The notes: generated from the sequence alone by a model not told the origin. Positions 35,596 through 45,169 are shown, numbered from the stretch's first letter. The stretch is 64,000 nucleotides of DNA from Nostoc linckia z4 (GCF_002608075.1 NZ_LAHA01000003.1:4135-68134), one strand, 5' to 3'. A program made the numbers and translations.

Positions 35596-38500
35596 ATGAG
35601 TCAAGCAACTACAAATGAATTTCAATATCGGGGAATTAATCGCACAATTTGTATTGGTTTGGGTGGTACTGGACGCGATGTATTAATGAGAATTCGACGG
35701 TTAATTGTTGACCGTTATGGTGATTTAAGCAACTTGCCAATTGTCAGTTTCATTCACATTGACACAGATAAAGCCGCAACCCAAATAACTGGTATTCGCA
35801 CAGGAAGTACCTATCATGGTGTAGACCTCAGCTTTAAAGAGGCAGAAAAAGTCAGTGCTACAATGTCCTCCAATGAAGTTAGTATGTTTATTCAAGGATT
35901 GGAGCGACGCTCAGAATATACTCGTCACGGCCCTTATGACCATATTGGTAGATGGTTTCCACCACAATTATTGCGAAATATTAAAGCAGTTGAAGAAGGT
36001 GCAAAAGGTATTCGACCTGTAGGAAGACTAGCTTTTTTTCATAATTATCAAAAGATTAAAACATCAATTGAAAGCGCAGAAAGACGCACTAGAGGACATG
36101 ATTCTTTATTGCTAAAAGCAGGTTTGAGAGTCGAACCAGGACTGAGCATTTTTGTAGTTGGTTCTCTTTGTGGCGGTACTGGTAGCGGTATGTTTTTGGA
36201 TATTGCTTATAGTCTGCGGCATCTTTATGGCGACCAAAGCGCGCAAATATTCAGCTATTTAATCGTTAGTCCAGAATTATATGGCAATGCTCCTAGTATG
36301 AGCGCCAATACCTATGCTGCTCTCAAAGAATTAAATTACTATAGTACGCCAGGGACAAAATTTGAAGCTTTTTATGACATTGCAAATTTAACTTTTATTC
36401 AAGAACAGCGTCCGCCTTTTGACTATACATATTTAGTATCTAGTCAAACTGGAGGCGAATATTCGATTCTTTTCCAAGGTAAGCTATGTAACGTCATTGC
36501 TCATAAAATTGCTCTCGATTTTTCTAGTGAATTAGCACCAGCAATTAAAGCTAGTAGAGACAATTTTCTTCAACACATGATTCAATGGGATAAACACCCG
36601 CGTCCTAATACCCAGCGTTACTTAACATTTGGCTTAGCAGCTATTTATTTTCCCCGCGATACTATAGTGCAAATTGCTTTGAACCGCGTTAGTTTGGAAC
36701 TAGTTAAATTTTGGTTAAACGGCAAAGGTCAAAGTCCAGATCCCTTAAATTTAATCGAACAATTTCTGATTCAAAATCATTGGCATAACGACCCAGAAAG
36801 CAAGGATAACTTTACTAGCAAACTCGCAGAATCAGTCCAAGAAAATAATAAGAGTTTTCGCAATACTATCAGCGCTTGGAGAAATAAACTAGAACGACAA
36901 ATTTCCGAGTGTCAAAAGCGCGAAAATCGCACTGATATTCGCGGACAATTGCCAAGAGAATTTAGAGAACAATTCCGTAAAGTCCAGCCTGGTGAAACTG
37001 AAAGCACTAGGGGAATTTGGCTGACAAAATTAATACAGGTTTCTCCCAATATTGCTAAGGAACTCAAAACTAATATTGATGAATATCTCAGTCAATTACT
37101 TACACCCACAGATGCTAATTTTTCGATTAAAAGTACCCGTGATTGGCTAGATGCATTACAACATGAATTGCATAACTATCAGCTAAATTTGCAAGAAAAA
37201 ATTACTGATAATGGAGGGATGAGAATTATAGAAGATTTAGAAAGGAGATGGCGCGATACCGAACAAACAATGGAGGATATCGAACAAAAAGCGAGTATTC
37301 CTTTACTAAATAATAAAAATAGTCAATTTCAAGACGAAGCTAGAAAATCAATCCAGGAAGCCTGCAAAATTATTCAGCATAACTTCGATGTCACAATTGT
37401 GCAAGAAGCGCTAAAAATTGTGAATCAGTTACAAAAGCACGTCCAAGAAAGAGCAACTCAAGTTGCAGCATTTAATAGCTTAGTAGAAGATTTACAAAGT
37501 TTCTACGAAAAGCAAGATAGGGACTTGAGACAATTGAATTTTGACGAAATGAGCGGTGAAGCAATATTTGATAGTGAAGATATTGATAGCTGCTATCAAA
37601 CTATTTTACCTACAGATGATTCCCGTCGGCAATTTGTGTTAGTTAGTTCCACAATTACAGAACAAACTGGTAGAGGACAATCTTTAGCAAGTTTTATTAA
37701 TAGAGAACGCAGTACTGTAGACCAGTTGCAAAAAGAAATCGATCTGAAAGTTGATAAATTATTTGCTTCTCGAAGTATTAATATTGTCAATTCTGTGATT
37801 AAGCGATTTATGCAGAACTACTCGTTAGCAGTGCGTTCAACTCGTTTAGCACAAGTGATGCAAGAAGCAGAACCACTGTTGCGTTTGAATTTAAGCGATC
37901 CTTATTTTCGTGAAGACCCGGCTAAAAGTAGTAAATTAGTCGGTTTTAAAGATACAGATGATTCAGAAGTTCGACAGTTTAAAACTTTACTCACACAAGA
38001 TATCGGAGTCGAACCAAGTGTTTTAAAAGCAACACAAGCAGAAGACGAAATTTTAATTGTTAATGAATATGCGGGTTTTCCTCTCAGATTAATTAGTAGT
38101 CTGGAAAAAATGAGGAATCCGTATTTACGAGAACAACATTCTGCTTCTTCTTTTCTGCATAACGATCATAACGTTTCTTTTCCCGATATCATCCCGCCTG
38201 ATGCCAAAAAAATGGAAGAATTAGAGGATATTTTTTATCCTTCTCTAGCATTGGAATTATTAACAAATAATCAGGAAAATAAACAATTAGAATTTCAATA
38301 TTACGATCAATTACGCTATAGCTATAATATTGCTGGTTTAAGTCTAGAGTGGAGTCAAGCTTTAGAGGAACTTGCTAACCGCCAGGATATGACTGAAGCT
38401 TTGCAACAGCTTTTAGATAATGAAATTGCTGTCATTGCCAGAGAACCTGAACTGTGGGATAGTACATATTCACCCAAACTTAAACAGTTTATTGAAGAAG

Positions 38501-38880
38501 TACATAGTTTGCCGGAAGATCATCCTAATTACCCCTATAAAATAGCAGTAATTGGAATTTCCCCCAATATTGACCCTACAGCTAAAGAGGGAATCATCAA
38601 TCGCTTTCGTAAAAAGATAAATGAGCGATTTAAAAATTTACAAAATCGTAGTATTACGCCAACCAAGAATATAGGAAATCAGCCAGCATTTAGTGATGAA
38701 ATCGTGATTGATTCTCCACTAGATTCTATTAATCACGCATCCAGATTAGATTATACTGATAATCGTGCGAAAAGACGCTCAGAATTAGAACGTCTTAAAC
38801 AAGATTTAGCTGATGAATTGATTACAGAAGAAGAATACGATCGCGAAAAACAAAGAATCTTCGCTCAGTACCCTTTATAA
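35596..38880 (+). CDS. Very large tubulin/FtsZ-like GTPase (Tubulin_2 family)
   Basis: A 1094-residue protein. The first ~400 residues carry tubulin-superfamily signs: ICIGLGGTGRDVL (about 18-30), FIHIDTD as the next strand, and the signature loop LCGGTGSGMFLDIAYSL (GGTGSG at 193-198), equal to FtsZ GGGTGTG. The remaining ~700 residues are mostly helical and coiled (for example LERRWRDTEQTMEDIEQKA), unlike FtsZ. The last ~30 residues (RRSELERLKQDLADELITEEEYDREKQ) form a SHOCT-like helical hairpin. The ATG at 35596 is preferred over the GTG at 35587 because AGG lies 8 nt upstream. It likely binds GTP and may polymerise; its operon with VWA, channel and OmpA-like genes points to a membrane-linked machine. 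Confidence 0.88.
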   Translation: MSQATTNEFQYRGINRTICIGLGGTGRDVLMRIRRLIVDRYGDLSNLPIVSFIHIDTDKAATQITGIRTGSTYHGVDLSFKEAEKVSATMSSNEVSMFIQGLERRSEYTRHGPYDHIGRWFPPQLLRNIKAVEEGAKGIRPVGRLAFFHNYQKIKTSIESAERRTRGHDSLLLKAGLRVEPGLSIFVVGSLCGGTGSGMFLDIAYSLRHLYGDQSAQIFSYLIVSPELYGNAPSMSANTYAALKELNYYSTPGTKFEAFYDIANLTFIQEQRPPFDYTYLVSSQTGGEYSILFQGKLCNVIAHKIALDFSSELAPAIKASRDNFLQHMIQWDKHPRPNTQRYLTFGLAAIYFPRDTIVQIALNRVSLELVKFWLNGKGQSPDPLNLIEQFLIQNHWHNDPESKDNFTSKLAESVQENNKSFRNTISAWRNKLERQISECQKRENRTDIRGQLPREFREQFRKVQPGETESTRGIWLTKLIQVSPNIAKELKTNIDEYLSQLLTPTDANFSIKSTRDWLDALQHELHNYQLNLQEKITDNGGMRIIEDLERRWRDTEQTMEDIEQKASIPLLNNKNSQFQDEARKSIQEACKIIQHNFDVTIVQEALKIVNQLQKHVQERATQVAAFNSLVEDLQSFYEKQDRDLRQLNFDEMSGEAIFDSEDIDSCYQTILPTDDSRRQFVLVSSTITEQTGRGQSLASFINRERSTVDQLQKEIDLKVDKLFASRSINIVNSVIKRFMQNYSLAVRSTRLAQVMQEAEPLLRLNLSDPYFREDPAKSSKLVGFKDTDDSEVRQFKTLLTQDIGVEPSVLKATQAEDEILIVNEYAGFPLRLISSLEKMRNPYLREQHSASSFLHNDHNVSFPDIIPPDAKKMEELEDIFYPSLALELLTNNQENKQLEFQYYDQLRYSYNIAGLSLEWSQALEELANRQDMTEALQQLLDNEIAVIAREPELWDSTYSPKLKQFIEEVHSLPEDHPNYPYKIAVIGISPNIDPTAKEGIINRFRKKINERFKNLQNRSITPTKNIGNQPAFSDEIVIDSPLDSINHASRLDYTDNRAKRRSELERLKQDLADELITEEEYDREKQRIFAQYPL

Positions 38881-38947
38881 GTCTATTTTTTAGTTTGGCG
38901 AACACCAAACTATTTTATATATCCTTACAAATTCACAAATTATTTTC

Positions 38948-40597
38948 ATGCCACCAATACCTCTTGAGTTAATTATTCTCACCCTTTTATTTGTAGTTTT
39001 ACCATCTATCACTACCATTTTTTATCGCTTAGCTCTCCATCGACATCTGATAAATTTAGAAGAAAAGGTAAGAAGATTAATTAATAGACAACCATCTGGA
39101 CAGCAACCCAAAATAGTAGACAAATTACAAGAAAGATTTAAAGAAGCTAGTAGCAATTTAGACCAAGTTAATACAGCTGCATTAATAGACCAAATTTATA
39201 GCCAAGAAAAAGTTGGGGGATTTACCTGCGAACAAATAGATTATTTTTGTCGTATTCTCCCCAATTTACTCTTAGCTTTTGGGTTACTTGGTACTTTTTT
39301 TGGCATTACGATTAATTTAGGTACACTTAGTCAAACAATCAATCAAACGAATAGTACTAATGTTAGTGGTTTACTTGCGGAATTAAAAAAACCGTTGGAA
39401 GGTATGAGTATTGCTTTCATCACAAGCTTAACGGGACTTTTTTTTAGTACTGTATTAACATTATTTAATTGGTTGAAAAATACTAGTTTTGCTAAATATA
39501 GACTTATTAGTTCCCTGGAAGATTATCTAGATAATATTTACCATCCTAAAGTACAAGGTGATACTCGCCTTGATAAAATTGTCAATAAAATGGTATCCCA
39601 GCAAGATCAATTTTTAACTAGATTTGGTTCTACAATGCGGCAAGCAATAGAAGAACCGATGAAAAGTGTAGTTAAAGAAATGAAGCAAGGGAATGAAGAA
39701 GCTCGTCATTTAGCCACACAAGTTTATGAAAGATTTTATGAAGCTGCTGGGACTATATCTGCGGCTGCTAATGAATTTAAACACACAATTGATGAACTGA
39801 ATAAAAAATCTGATGTATTTAAACAGTCTGCGGAAATATTTGCTAAGAGTCAGTTTCCGCAAAAATTATCAGCAGCTACGGGCGATTTGGCTACCATACA
39901 AGAAAGATTTTCCCAATCTGCTGCCAGTTTAGCCGAGACTACTAAATTCATTCAACAAGCAGTAGTAGAAGTGCAGCGTTGTAGTGGAGAATTAACTGCT
40001 TTAGGATTAGATATTAAAAGTAGCAATCAAACTGCAATTCAAGTTTTAGAGTTGCATCAAAATAATCAAAACTCCCTGGGTGAGATTATTCCCCAACTCA
40101 AACAGGGAGCAAATAGTTTTTCAAGAGCAATTAATAAACTTGACAAGTTAGAGAAAGAAATTGTTAGTAAATCTGAGACTTTTACAAAATTAGTAGAACT
40201 TGTCAAAAACCATACAGAACAAACTAATTTAGCGGTTGAAACATTAGGCGATCGCCTAATTTTAAATTTATCACAGCAAATCGGTTATAACAACCAACAA
40301 ATTAAAACCGTAGTCACCAATTTTGAAGGATTTGCCAATCAGTTAATTGTCAAAATGGATATGTCGAAATCAGATTTTATCGATATTATTGAAAATAACA
40401 ATGAAAAATTTAATACTGAATACAAAAATGTCAGTGCTATGATAATTAAGGGAATTATTCAACAAACAGAAATAAATAAACAAGGTATAGAAATGTTAAT
40501 TAGTAATGTTCAACAATTCAATCAAGATGTCAATAATATCAAAAATGAAATTTCTCAATTGAGACAAAAAATGGAAAAGCAAATAAACACAAATTAA
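38948..40597 (+). CDS. MotA/TolQ/ExbB-like channel protein with long coiled-coil tail
   Basis: A 549-residue protein. Three membrane helices are visible: about 5-27 (LELIILTLLFVVLPSITTIF), 103-124 (ILPNLLLAFGLLGTFFGITI, the MotA/TolQ-type GLLGTxxGI motif) and 151-174 (MSIAFITSLTGLFFSTVLTL). Residues 195-549 form a hydrophilic, Gln/Glu/Lys-rich helical region with probable coiled coils, facing the cytoplasm. The core resembles proton-driven stator subunits, and the long tail recalls ZorA of Zorya. It lies 67 bp after the tubulin-like gene and 115 bp before the OmpA-like gene, its expected partner. Confidence 0.85.
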   Translation: MPPIPLELIILTLLFVVLPSITTIFYRLALHRHLINLEEKVRRLINRQPSGQQPKIVDKLQERFKEASSNLDQVNTAALIDQIYSQEKVGGFTCEQIDYFCRILPNLLLAFGLLGTFFGITINLGTLSQTINQTNSTNVSGLLAELKKPLEGMSIAFITSLTGLFFSTVLTLFNWLKNTSFAKYRLISSLEDYLDNIYHPKVQGDTRLDKIVNKMVSQQDQFLTRFGSTMRQAIEEPMKSVVKEMKQGNEEARHLATQVYERFYEAAGTISAAANEFKHTIDELNKKSDVFKQSAEIFAKSQFPQKLSAATGDLATIQERFSQSAASLAETTKFIQQAVVEVQRCSGELTALGLDIKSSNQTAIQVLELHQNNQNSLGEIIPQLKQGANSFSRAINKLDKLEKEIVSKSETFTKLVELVKNHTEQTNLAVETLGDRLILNLSQQIGYNNQQIKTVVTNFEGFANQLIVKMDMSKSDFIDIIENNNEKFNTEYKNVSAMIIKGIIQQTEINKQGIEMLISNVQQFNQDVNNIKNEISQLRQKMEKQINTN

Positions 40598-40712
40598 ATT
40601 TTGAATATTAATAAAAATTTGTATGTAGTCTATTATTTGAAATTGCTAGTAATGCTTTGTAATCAATTATTTTATTTAATCGAAAATCTAAAATCCCAAA
40701 TTAATAAAATTT

Positions 40713-41360
40713 ATGGTTCGTCGTTCGCGACATACTGACTACAATGAAGATTTAAATATTTGGCCGGCTTTTACAGACTTAATGTCTAATGCCTTCATGA
40801 TTTTACTGCTATTATTGCTACTAGCCAGCACCAAATATACAATATCGCAAATAACTAATCCAGGAACCCCACCCATTTTACTCATTAAAGATGAAAATTC
40901 TAGATTCGATCCAGGTAGCGCTGTAATTCCACCAACCATGTTGAATTTTATTACAAATAAACTCGTACCTGATATAGAAAAAACCGCCAAAACTTACAAC
41001 ATTAATACAGTTGAAGTTATTGGACACACTGATGAACAACCCATTGGCATTATCAGCAGTAATTTAGACAACAATTTAGAAGTAGCAGCTAACCAAGGAG
41101 GTTCAGTTAGTACACTTAAGCCTGGTTCTAACGCTGATTTAGGATTAATGCGTTCTCTTGCAGTGGTAAAAGAACTACTAAAAATTCAACAACAAAATAA
41201 AATGGCTGGTATCAGATTTCGCGCCTATTCTGCGGCACAATTAATATTACCAAGTGGTGAATTTGCTCCCATTCCACAACAAAAACGTCAGTCTGAACCA
41301 AACCGACGACGCATTGAAATTCGTTTTACACGTCTTGGTGAAGTGCGAGAAGTAAAATAA
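40713..41360 (+). CDS. MotB/OmpA-like partner of the channel protein
   Basis: A 215-residue protein with a short cytoplasmic start, one membrane helix (about 22-41) and a periplasmic OmpA-type peptidoglycan-binding domain (VEVIGHTDEQPIG, then EPNRRRIEIRF near residue 200). The helix begins WPAFTDLMSNAFMILLLLLL; D22 aligns with the proton-carrying Asp of MotB and ZorB (W-x(4)-D-[FL]-M-[ST]). This is the last gene of the operon and would form the stator ring with the upstream channel protein, anchoring it to the cell wall. An insert of about 30 residues sits between the first OmpA motif and the following helix. Confidence 0.87.
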   Translation: MVRRSRHTDYNEDLNIWPAFTDLMSNAFMILLLLLLLASTKYTISQITNPGTPPILLIKDENSRFDPGSAVIPPTMLNFITNKLVPDIEKTAKTYNINTVEVIGHTDEQPIGIISSNLDNNLEVAANQGGSVSTLKPGSNADLGLMRSLAVVKELLKIQQQNKMAGIRFRAYSAAQLILPSGEFAPIPQQKRQSEPNRRRIEIRFTRLGEVREVK

Positions 41361-41459
41361 TTGAGAATTAAAATTTTTCAACTACTATTTAAAATATTTA
41401 TTCAAACAGGAAAAATTTATTTTTAAGATTGCAGCAATTTTTGGGTAGTCCAATAACCC

Positions 41460-41490
41460 TGTAGGGGCGCAGCATTGCTGCGCCCCTACG
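41460..41490. repeat. GTAGGGGCGCAGC palindrome
   Basis: Arms TGTAGGGGCGCAGC / GCTGCGCCCCTACG with a two-base centre. It is a GC-richer relative of the GTAGAGACG palindromes and lies between the tubulin operon and a family B element. Confidence 0.8.
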
Positions 41491-41507
41491 AAATATCTGC
41501 TGCAAAA

Positions 41508-41636
41508 AAAAGACTCCTATTTGATTTTTGAAAATAACTCCGTACATCCATATTCTCTGAAACCCTTTTGCCTGTTGCCTATTGCTTTTTGCCTGACTAC
41601 ACAAATAATTTCAGACATCAAACCGGATTCCTATAG
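41508..41636. mobile_element. Inverted-repeat element (family B)
   Basis: The left part ACTCCTATTTGATTTTTGAA and the right end ATCAAACCGGATTCCTATAG are inverted matches; the core has GCCTGTTGCCTATTGC. It belongs with copies at 23158 and 31106. With the palindrome at 41460 it fills much of the 41361-41751 gap. Confidence 0.6.
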
Positions 41637-41751
41637 ATGGAAAAGGCTGTCAAATAAACAACTAATTAAATTTGCCAAGACTTTGCTTGCGTTGATATTT
41701 ACTTTGCTAGCTAGAGCATTGAGAAACGCTAGGATTTCACACAAAATGTTA

Positions 41752-42711
41752 CTAAGATTTACTCTTATATGCTTCTTTTTGTGCTGCCTCACTATATTTT
41801 TTATATAGTTGAGTCCGAATCTTAGCTTCCTGATAGCGATTGTGATTTGTTGGTACAGTACTCATTAAATCTGAAGCACGTTGCCATTTAGCAGCTATCT
41901 CTAACCACTGAGTTGAACTTGTGGCTACTTTCCCAGATGCAGAGGCTTGGTTGGCAATTCGCACAGCCGTTCCAAATGGATCGTCAGGTGATTCAAAAAC
42001 ACTATTATTAGGAGTAATTAGTGTTACTGGAATTTGATTTTCTTTAGTACTTTGTGTTGTTAAAGATTTGGAAACCTCTGGTTGCATTGGGTTTTTTATT
42101 TTGTTACCTAACTTGGCGTATACAAACCAACCAAGCAACAACAAAGAACAAAGACTAACTGCGGCTAATACCTTCTTGTTTTTACGTTTATTTTTGTGTT
42201 TTTCTTTGTTAACTAGTACCAAAGAACGAGAAACTGGAGTTTTAACAAAATTTGGTTTTCCTAGTTCCGCTTGGGCTTGTGTGAAATCACTAATTAGTTG
42301 TTTTATGATACTTGGCTGAATTAATGTAATTTCCTGTGACCACAGCAATTGATTCTCAGGATCGCTAGATATTTCCTTTAACCAAAGTAATTGCTGTTCG
42401 CGAACTATTCTACTATTGATGTTGACTCGGCGAATATGACGCGGTGCAGTGGATTCCAAAATTTGCTGGATTTGTTCCACTAGCGAGGATTGCTCTAGTT
42501 GTTCTACCTTCGCTGCTTCACATAACAGTTGTAAGACGCCATTAGCAAAAATGGCTCTGGTTCTAACGCCTGAATTAGACAGCTTTTCGTTTAATAGCTG
42601 AATAATCGCCGCCACGCTACCCTGGTGAGCTTGCCAGGCTATATCGTTTATTCTGTCTATCATCTGGGGTTTATTAATAGCTCTTACACCCTGAGTTATT
42701 GACGGATTCAT
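41752..42711 (-). CDS. Single-pass membrane protein of unknown function
   Basis: A 319-residue protein I do not recognise. The N-terminal ~150 residues are soluble and helical (INDIAWQAHQGSVAAIIQLLNEKL, a motif that recurs in cyanobacterial proteins of unknown role). A Lys-rich stretch (KEKHKNKRKNKK) precedes one membrane helix (VLAAVSLCSLLLLGWFVYA, about 185-203). The C-terminal ~110 residues, likely periplasmic, contain WLEIAAKWQRASDLMSTVP and NRYQEAKIRTQLYKKYSEAA, helical pairs found in cyanobacterial TPR-like tails. The positive cluster before the helix predicts an N-in orientation. Convergent with the tubulin-like operon; probably unrelated to it. Confidence 0.7.
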   Translation of the reverse strand: MNPSITQGVRAINKPQMIDRINDIAWQAHQGSVAAIIQLLNEKLSNSGVRTRAIFANGVLQLLCEAAKVEQLEQSSLVEQIQQILESTAPRHIRRVNINSRIVREQQLLWLKEISSDPENQLLWSQEITLIQPSIIKQLISDFTQAQAELGKPNFVKTPVSRSLVLVNKEKHKNKRKNKKVLAAVSLCSLLLLGWFVYAKLGNKIKNPMQPEVSKSLTTQSTKENQIPVTLITPNNSVFESPDDPFGTAVRIANQASASGKVATSSTQWLEIAAKWQRASDLMSTVPTNHNRYQEAKIRTQLYKKYSEAAQKEAYKSKS

Positions 42712-43057
42712 TAATTTAGGAACTCTTTTCTACTGACCTTGACCTTGTCTTCGATTTTACGAGTAAAAATATCAGTTGCCAAATAAAATCACAAAATAAA
42801 GCCTCCTATTGAGTTTTGGCAAGGAGACTGTATCACCATTAGTAGGGGGAATCTAATTCTGTAACAAAATGTATTATAGTTTTTAATTTTTAGACTATCT
42901 GAGGCGACACAAAACAGAAATCTGTAGCAAGATACCCCATTTGGTAGAGGTTGATTGCCTGATAGTATTATATTACACAGATGTAGAGACGTTGCAATTG
43001 CAACGTCTCTACAAGGTTTTGATATCTGATGAGTATCCGGCTGCGTCAAATCCTCCT
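42712..43057. other. Intergenic region with a perfect palindrome
   Basis: AT-rich gap. Positions 42982-43013 form a perfect 32-bp palindrome (arms TGTAGAGACGTTGCAA / TTGCAACGTCTCTACA), shortly after the 3' end of the ABC ATPase gene. Nothing else was recognised. Confidence 0.6.
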
Positions 43058-44164
43058 CTATTCATGAGGGAAAATTTTATCTCCCGTGTTGGGATCGAAT
43101 ACAAATAATTCATTTAAATCTAATTCTAGAGAAAGGCGATCGCCAAGACGCAAACGCATATCCCCACTAGTCTGAATATTTAACACCGTCGTCGAACCAG
43201 GTAAACCCGCGCGAATCAAAGTTTCCCTTCCTAAAGGTTCCACCACTTTTACTTCAACCTGTAAGATTGCTGAGTTTTCACTCCTCAATTGAGAATCAGT
43301 ATTGATTTTTAGATGTTCCGGTCTAATTCCCAAATTCAAACTTTGTCCTTGACGCAATTTTAATTTTTCCTTCACAAATGTGGGAATGGGAAATAATTGT
43401 CCACTCACATCAAAACTCAGATTCTGATAAATTACAGGCAAAATATTCATGGGTGGACTACCTAAAAAAGTGGCCACCATTTGATTAGCTGGACTGGCAT
43501 AAATGCTTTGGGGATCGCCAATTTGTTGAATGCGTCCGCGATTTAGCACCACAATTTTATCAGCCAAAGTCATTGCTTCCACTTGATCGTGGGTAACGTA
43601 GATTGTGGTGATGCCCAATTGTTGATGTAATTGTTTTAATTCTGCTCTGGTGTCATCTCGCAATTGAGCATCTAAATTAGACAAAGGTTCATCAAGTAAA
43701 AAAACTTGTGGTTCGCGGGCGATCGCCCTTCCTAAAGCTACTCGTTGTTGTTGTCCCCCAGAAAGTTGTTTGGGTTTGCGATCTAGGAGGTTTTCTATCA
43801 TCAGCGATCGCGCCACATTCATGACTCTTTCTTGAATAATCTTCGAGTCAACCTGACGCATCTGTAACCCAAAAGCAATGTTTTGGGCTACCGTCATGTG
43901 AGGATAAAGAGCGTAGTTTTGGAATACCATCGCCACATCTCGTTGTCTGGCTGGGATATTATTTACCAAGCGATCGCCAATAAAGAGTTTGCCAGAAGTC
44001 GCGCTCTCCAAACCAGCGATCGTTCGTAAAATTGTAGACTTACCACAACCAGATGGCCCCACTAAAACCCAAAATTCTCCATCGGGAATTTCAAAGGTAA
44101 TGTCCTCGATAGCGGTGACATTATTAAATCTACGCTTAATATCTTCTAAACGAACGTTTGCCAT
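43058..44164 (-). CDS. MalK/UgpC-type ABC transporter ATP-binding protein
   Basis: A 368-residue ATPase of the carbohydrate-importer class. Walker A is GPSGCGKST, the Q-loop is MVFQNYALYPHMTV, the signature is LSGGQQQRVALGRAIAREP, and Walker B is VFLLDEPLSNLDA. A C-terminal OB/TOBE regulatory domain (about 235-368) carries LGIRPEHLKI and ELDLNELFVFDPNTG. The ATG at 44164 (MANVRLEDIKRRF) is chosen over the TTG at 44176. There are no permease or binding-protein genes nearby, so it may serve several sugar or polyol importers in trans, as MsmK-like ATPases do (inference). Confidence 0.92.
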   Translation of the reverse strand: MANVRLEDIKRRFNNVTAIEDITFEIPDGEFWVLVGPSGCGKSTILRTIAGLESATSGKLFIGDRLVNNIPARQRDVAMVFQNYALYPHMTVAQNIAFGLQMRQVDSKIIQERVMNVARSLMIENLLDRKPKQLSGGQQQRVALGRAIAREPQVFLLDEPLSNLDAQLRDDTRAELKQLHQQLGITTIYVTHDQVEAMTLADKIVVLNRGRIQQIGDPQSIYASPANQMVATFLGSPPMNILPVIYQNLSFDVSGQLFPIPTFVKEKLKLRQGQSLNLGIRPEHLKINTDSQLRSENSAILQVEVKVVEPLGRETLIRAGLPGSTTVLNIQTSGDMRLRLGDRLSLELDLNELFVFDPNTGDKIFPHE

Positions 44165-44271
44165 TATCGAATTCAAGTTAATAGTTAGGAGTTAGGAGTT
44201 AGGAATTTTAAGTTTTGAGTTTTGAGTTTTCAATTTAAAATCTCTTCAACTCATCACTCATAACTCCTAAC

Positions 44272-44991
44272 TCATAACTGCGTCCAAGCAGCATGAGACA
44301 ATAAAGAAGCAAAAACTCGCACTCCCCGCAGTTGATTAGACAGGGGCAAATGACCTCTAGGTGCGCTTAAATCCCACGTAAACTCATGGGGGTAGCGAGT
44401 CCAATTATTACCTTGTTTCCAGCCAATTTTCGGCCAGAAATTCTCCCAGTTTTTCCCCAAACTCAACCAAATTTCTCGCTGTACTGAAAAGCCAAATTTC
44501 CCTTCGGAGTGGACTAGCCACAGATTGTTAATGGTTTGTAAATCCACAGCAGGGTAATTTTCTACCTCAGTAAAATACAACCATTTGCGCTGTACAGCAG
44601 TAGGCCCTGAGATTTCACACATTTTTTCGATGGTCGTGCGATCGGCTGCTTGGAAATCTTGCTGTGCCAATAGCTGTTGCAAAGGATTGTAATTAATCCC
44701 GCGCTCTGATTTTAGAGGTACAATTCCCTCAGGAAACCACGAGAGCAGAAATTCTTTAGCCTGGGGTGCATCAGACTTGTAAAGTACTTGGTATGCTTTG
44801 CCATCAATCCAAGTTGGTTGATTCTCACGTCGTTTCAGCAAAAATTCCATTAACACATCTAATCCCCCATCGCCCAACTGTGCTAGCTGTGAGATAGTTT
44901 GTTGTTGGACTTGAATAGACCCAGCGATTAATGGTTGTCGGAGGGAGTCGATGTCAGTGGGAGAGCCTGATAAAATCATTGGGTCTGTCAT
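44272..44991 (-). CDS. gun4: GUN4 porphyrin-binding activator of Mg-chelatase
   Basis: A 239-residue protein, close to the 233 residues of Synechocystis Gun4. The N-terminal helical-bundle domain (about 1-85) has ISQLAQLGDGGLDVLMEFL. The GUN4 core (about 90-239) shows INYNPLQQLLAQQDFQAAD, then FPxxDLxTINxLW (YPAVDLQTINNLW), GKFGFSVQREIWLSLG, and the W-rich porphyrin groove WKQGNNWTRYPHEFTWDLSAPRGHLP. It binds protoporphyrin IX and Mg-protoporphyrin and stimulates the H subunit of Mg-chelatase in chlorophyll synthesis. It is complete and monocistronic. Confidence 0.95.
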   Translation of the reverse strand: MTDPMILSGSPTDIDSLRQPLIAGSIQVQQQTISQLAQLGDGGLDVLMEFLLKRRENQPTWIDGKAYQVLYKSDAPQAKEFLLSWFPEGIVPLKSERGINYNPLQQLLAQQDFQAADRTTIEKMCEISGPTAVQRKWLYFTEVENYPAVDLQTINNLWLVHSEGKFGFSVQREIWLSLGKNWENFWPKIGWKQGNNWTRYPHEFTWDLSAPRGHLPLSNQLRGVRVFASLLSHAAWTQL

Positions 44992-45169
44992 GCCATTACT
45001 CGTATTAGCTCTAGCGTAAAAAAGCGGTCACCATCGAGCATTCTCTTAGGTGAAGCAGTGATAGCGAAAAGTAGTTTACTATTTTTGATCGTACAAAATT
45101 GCGATCGCTTCACCCAATCCCACACTAGATCCGCAAATAATGTACAAGGAAATAGGGGGAAAATCTGCG

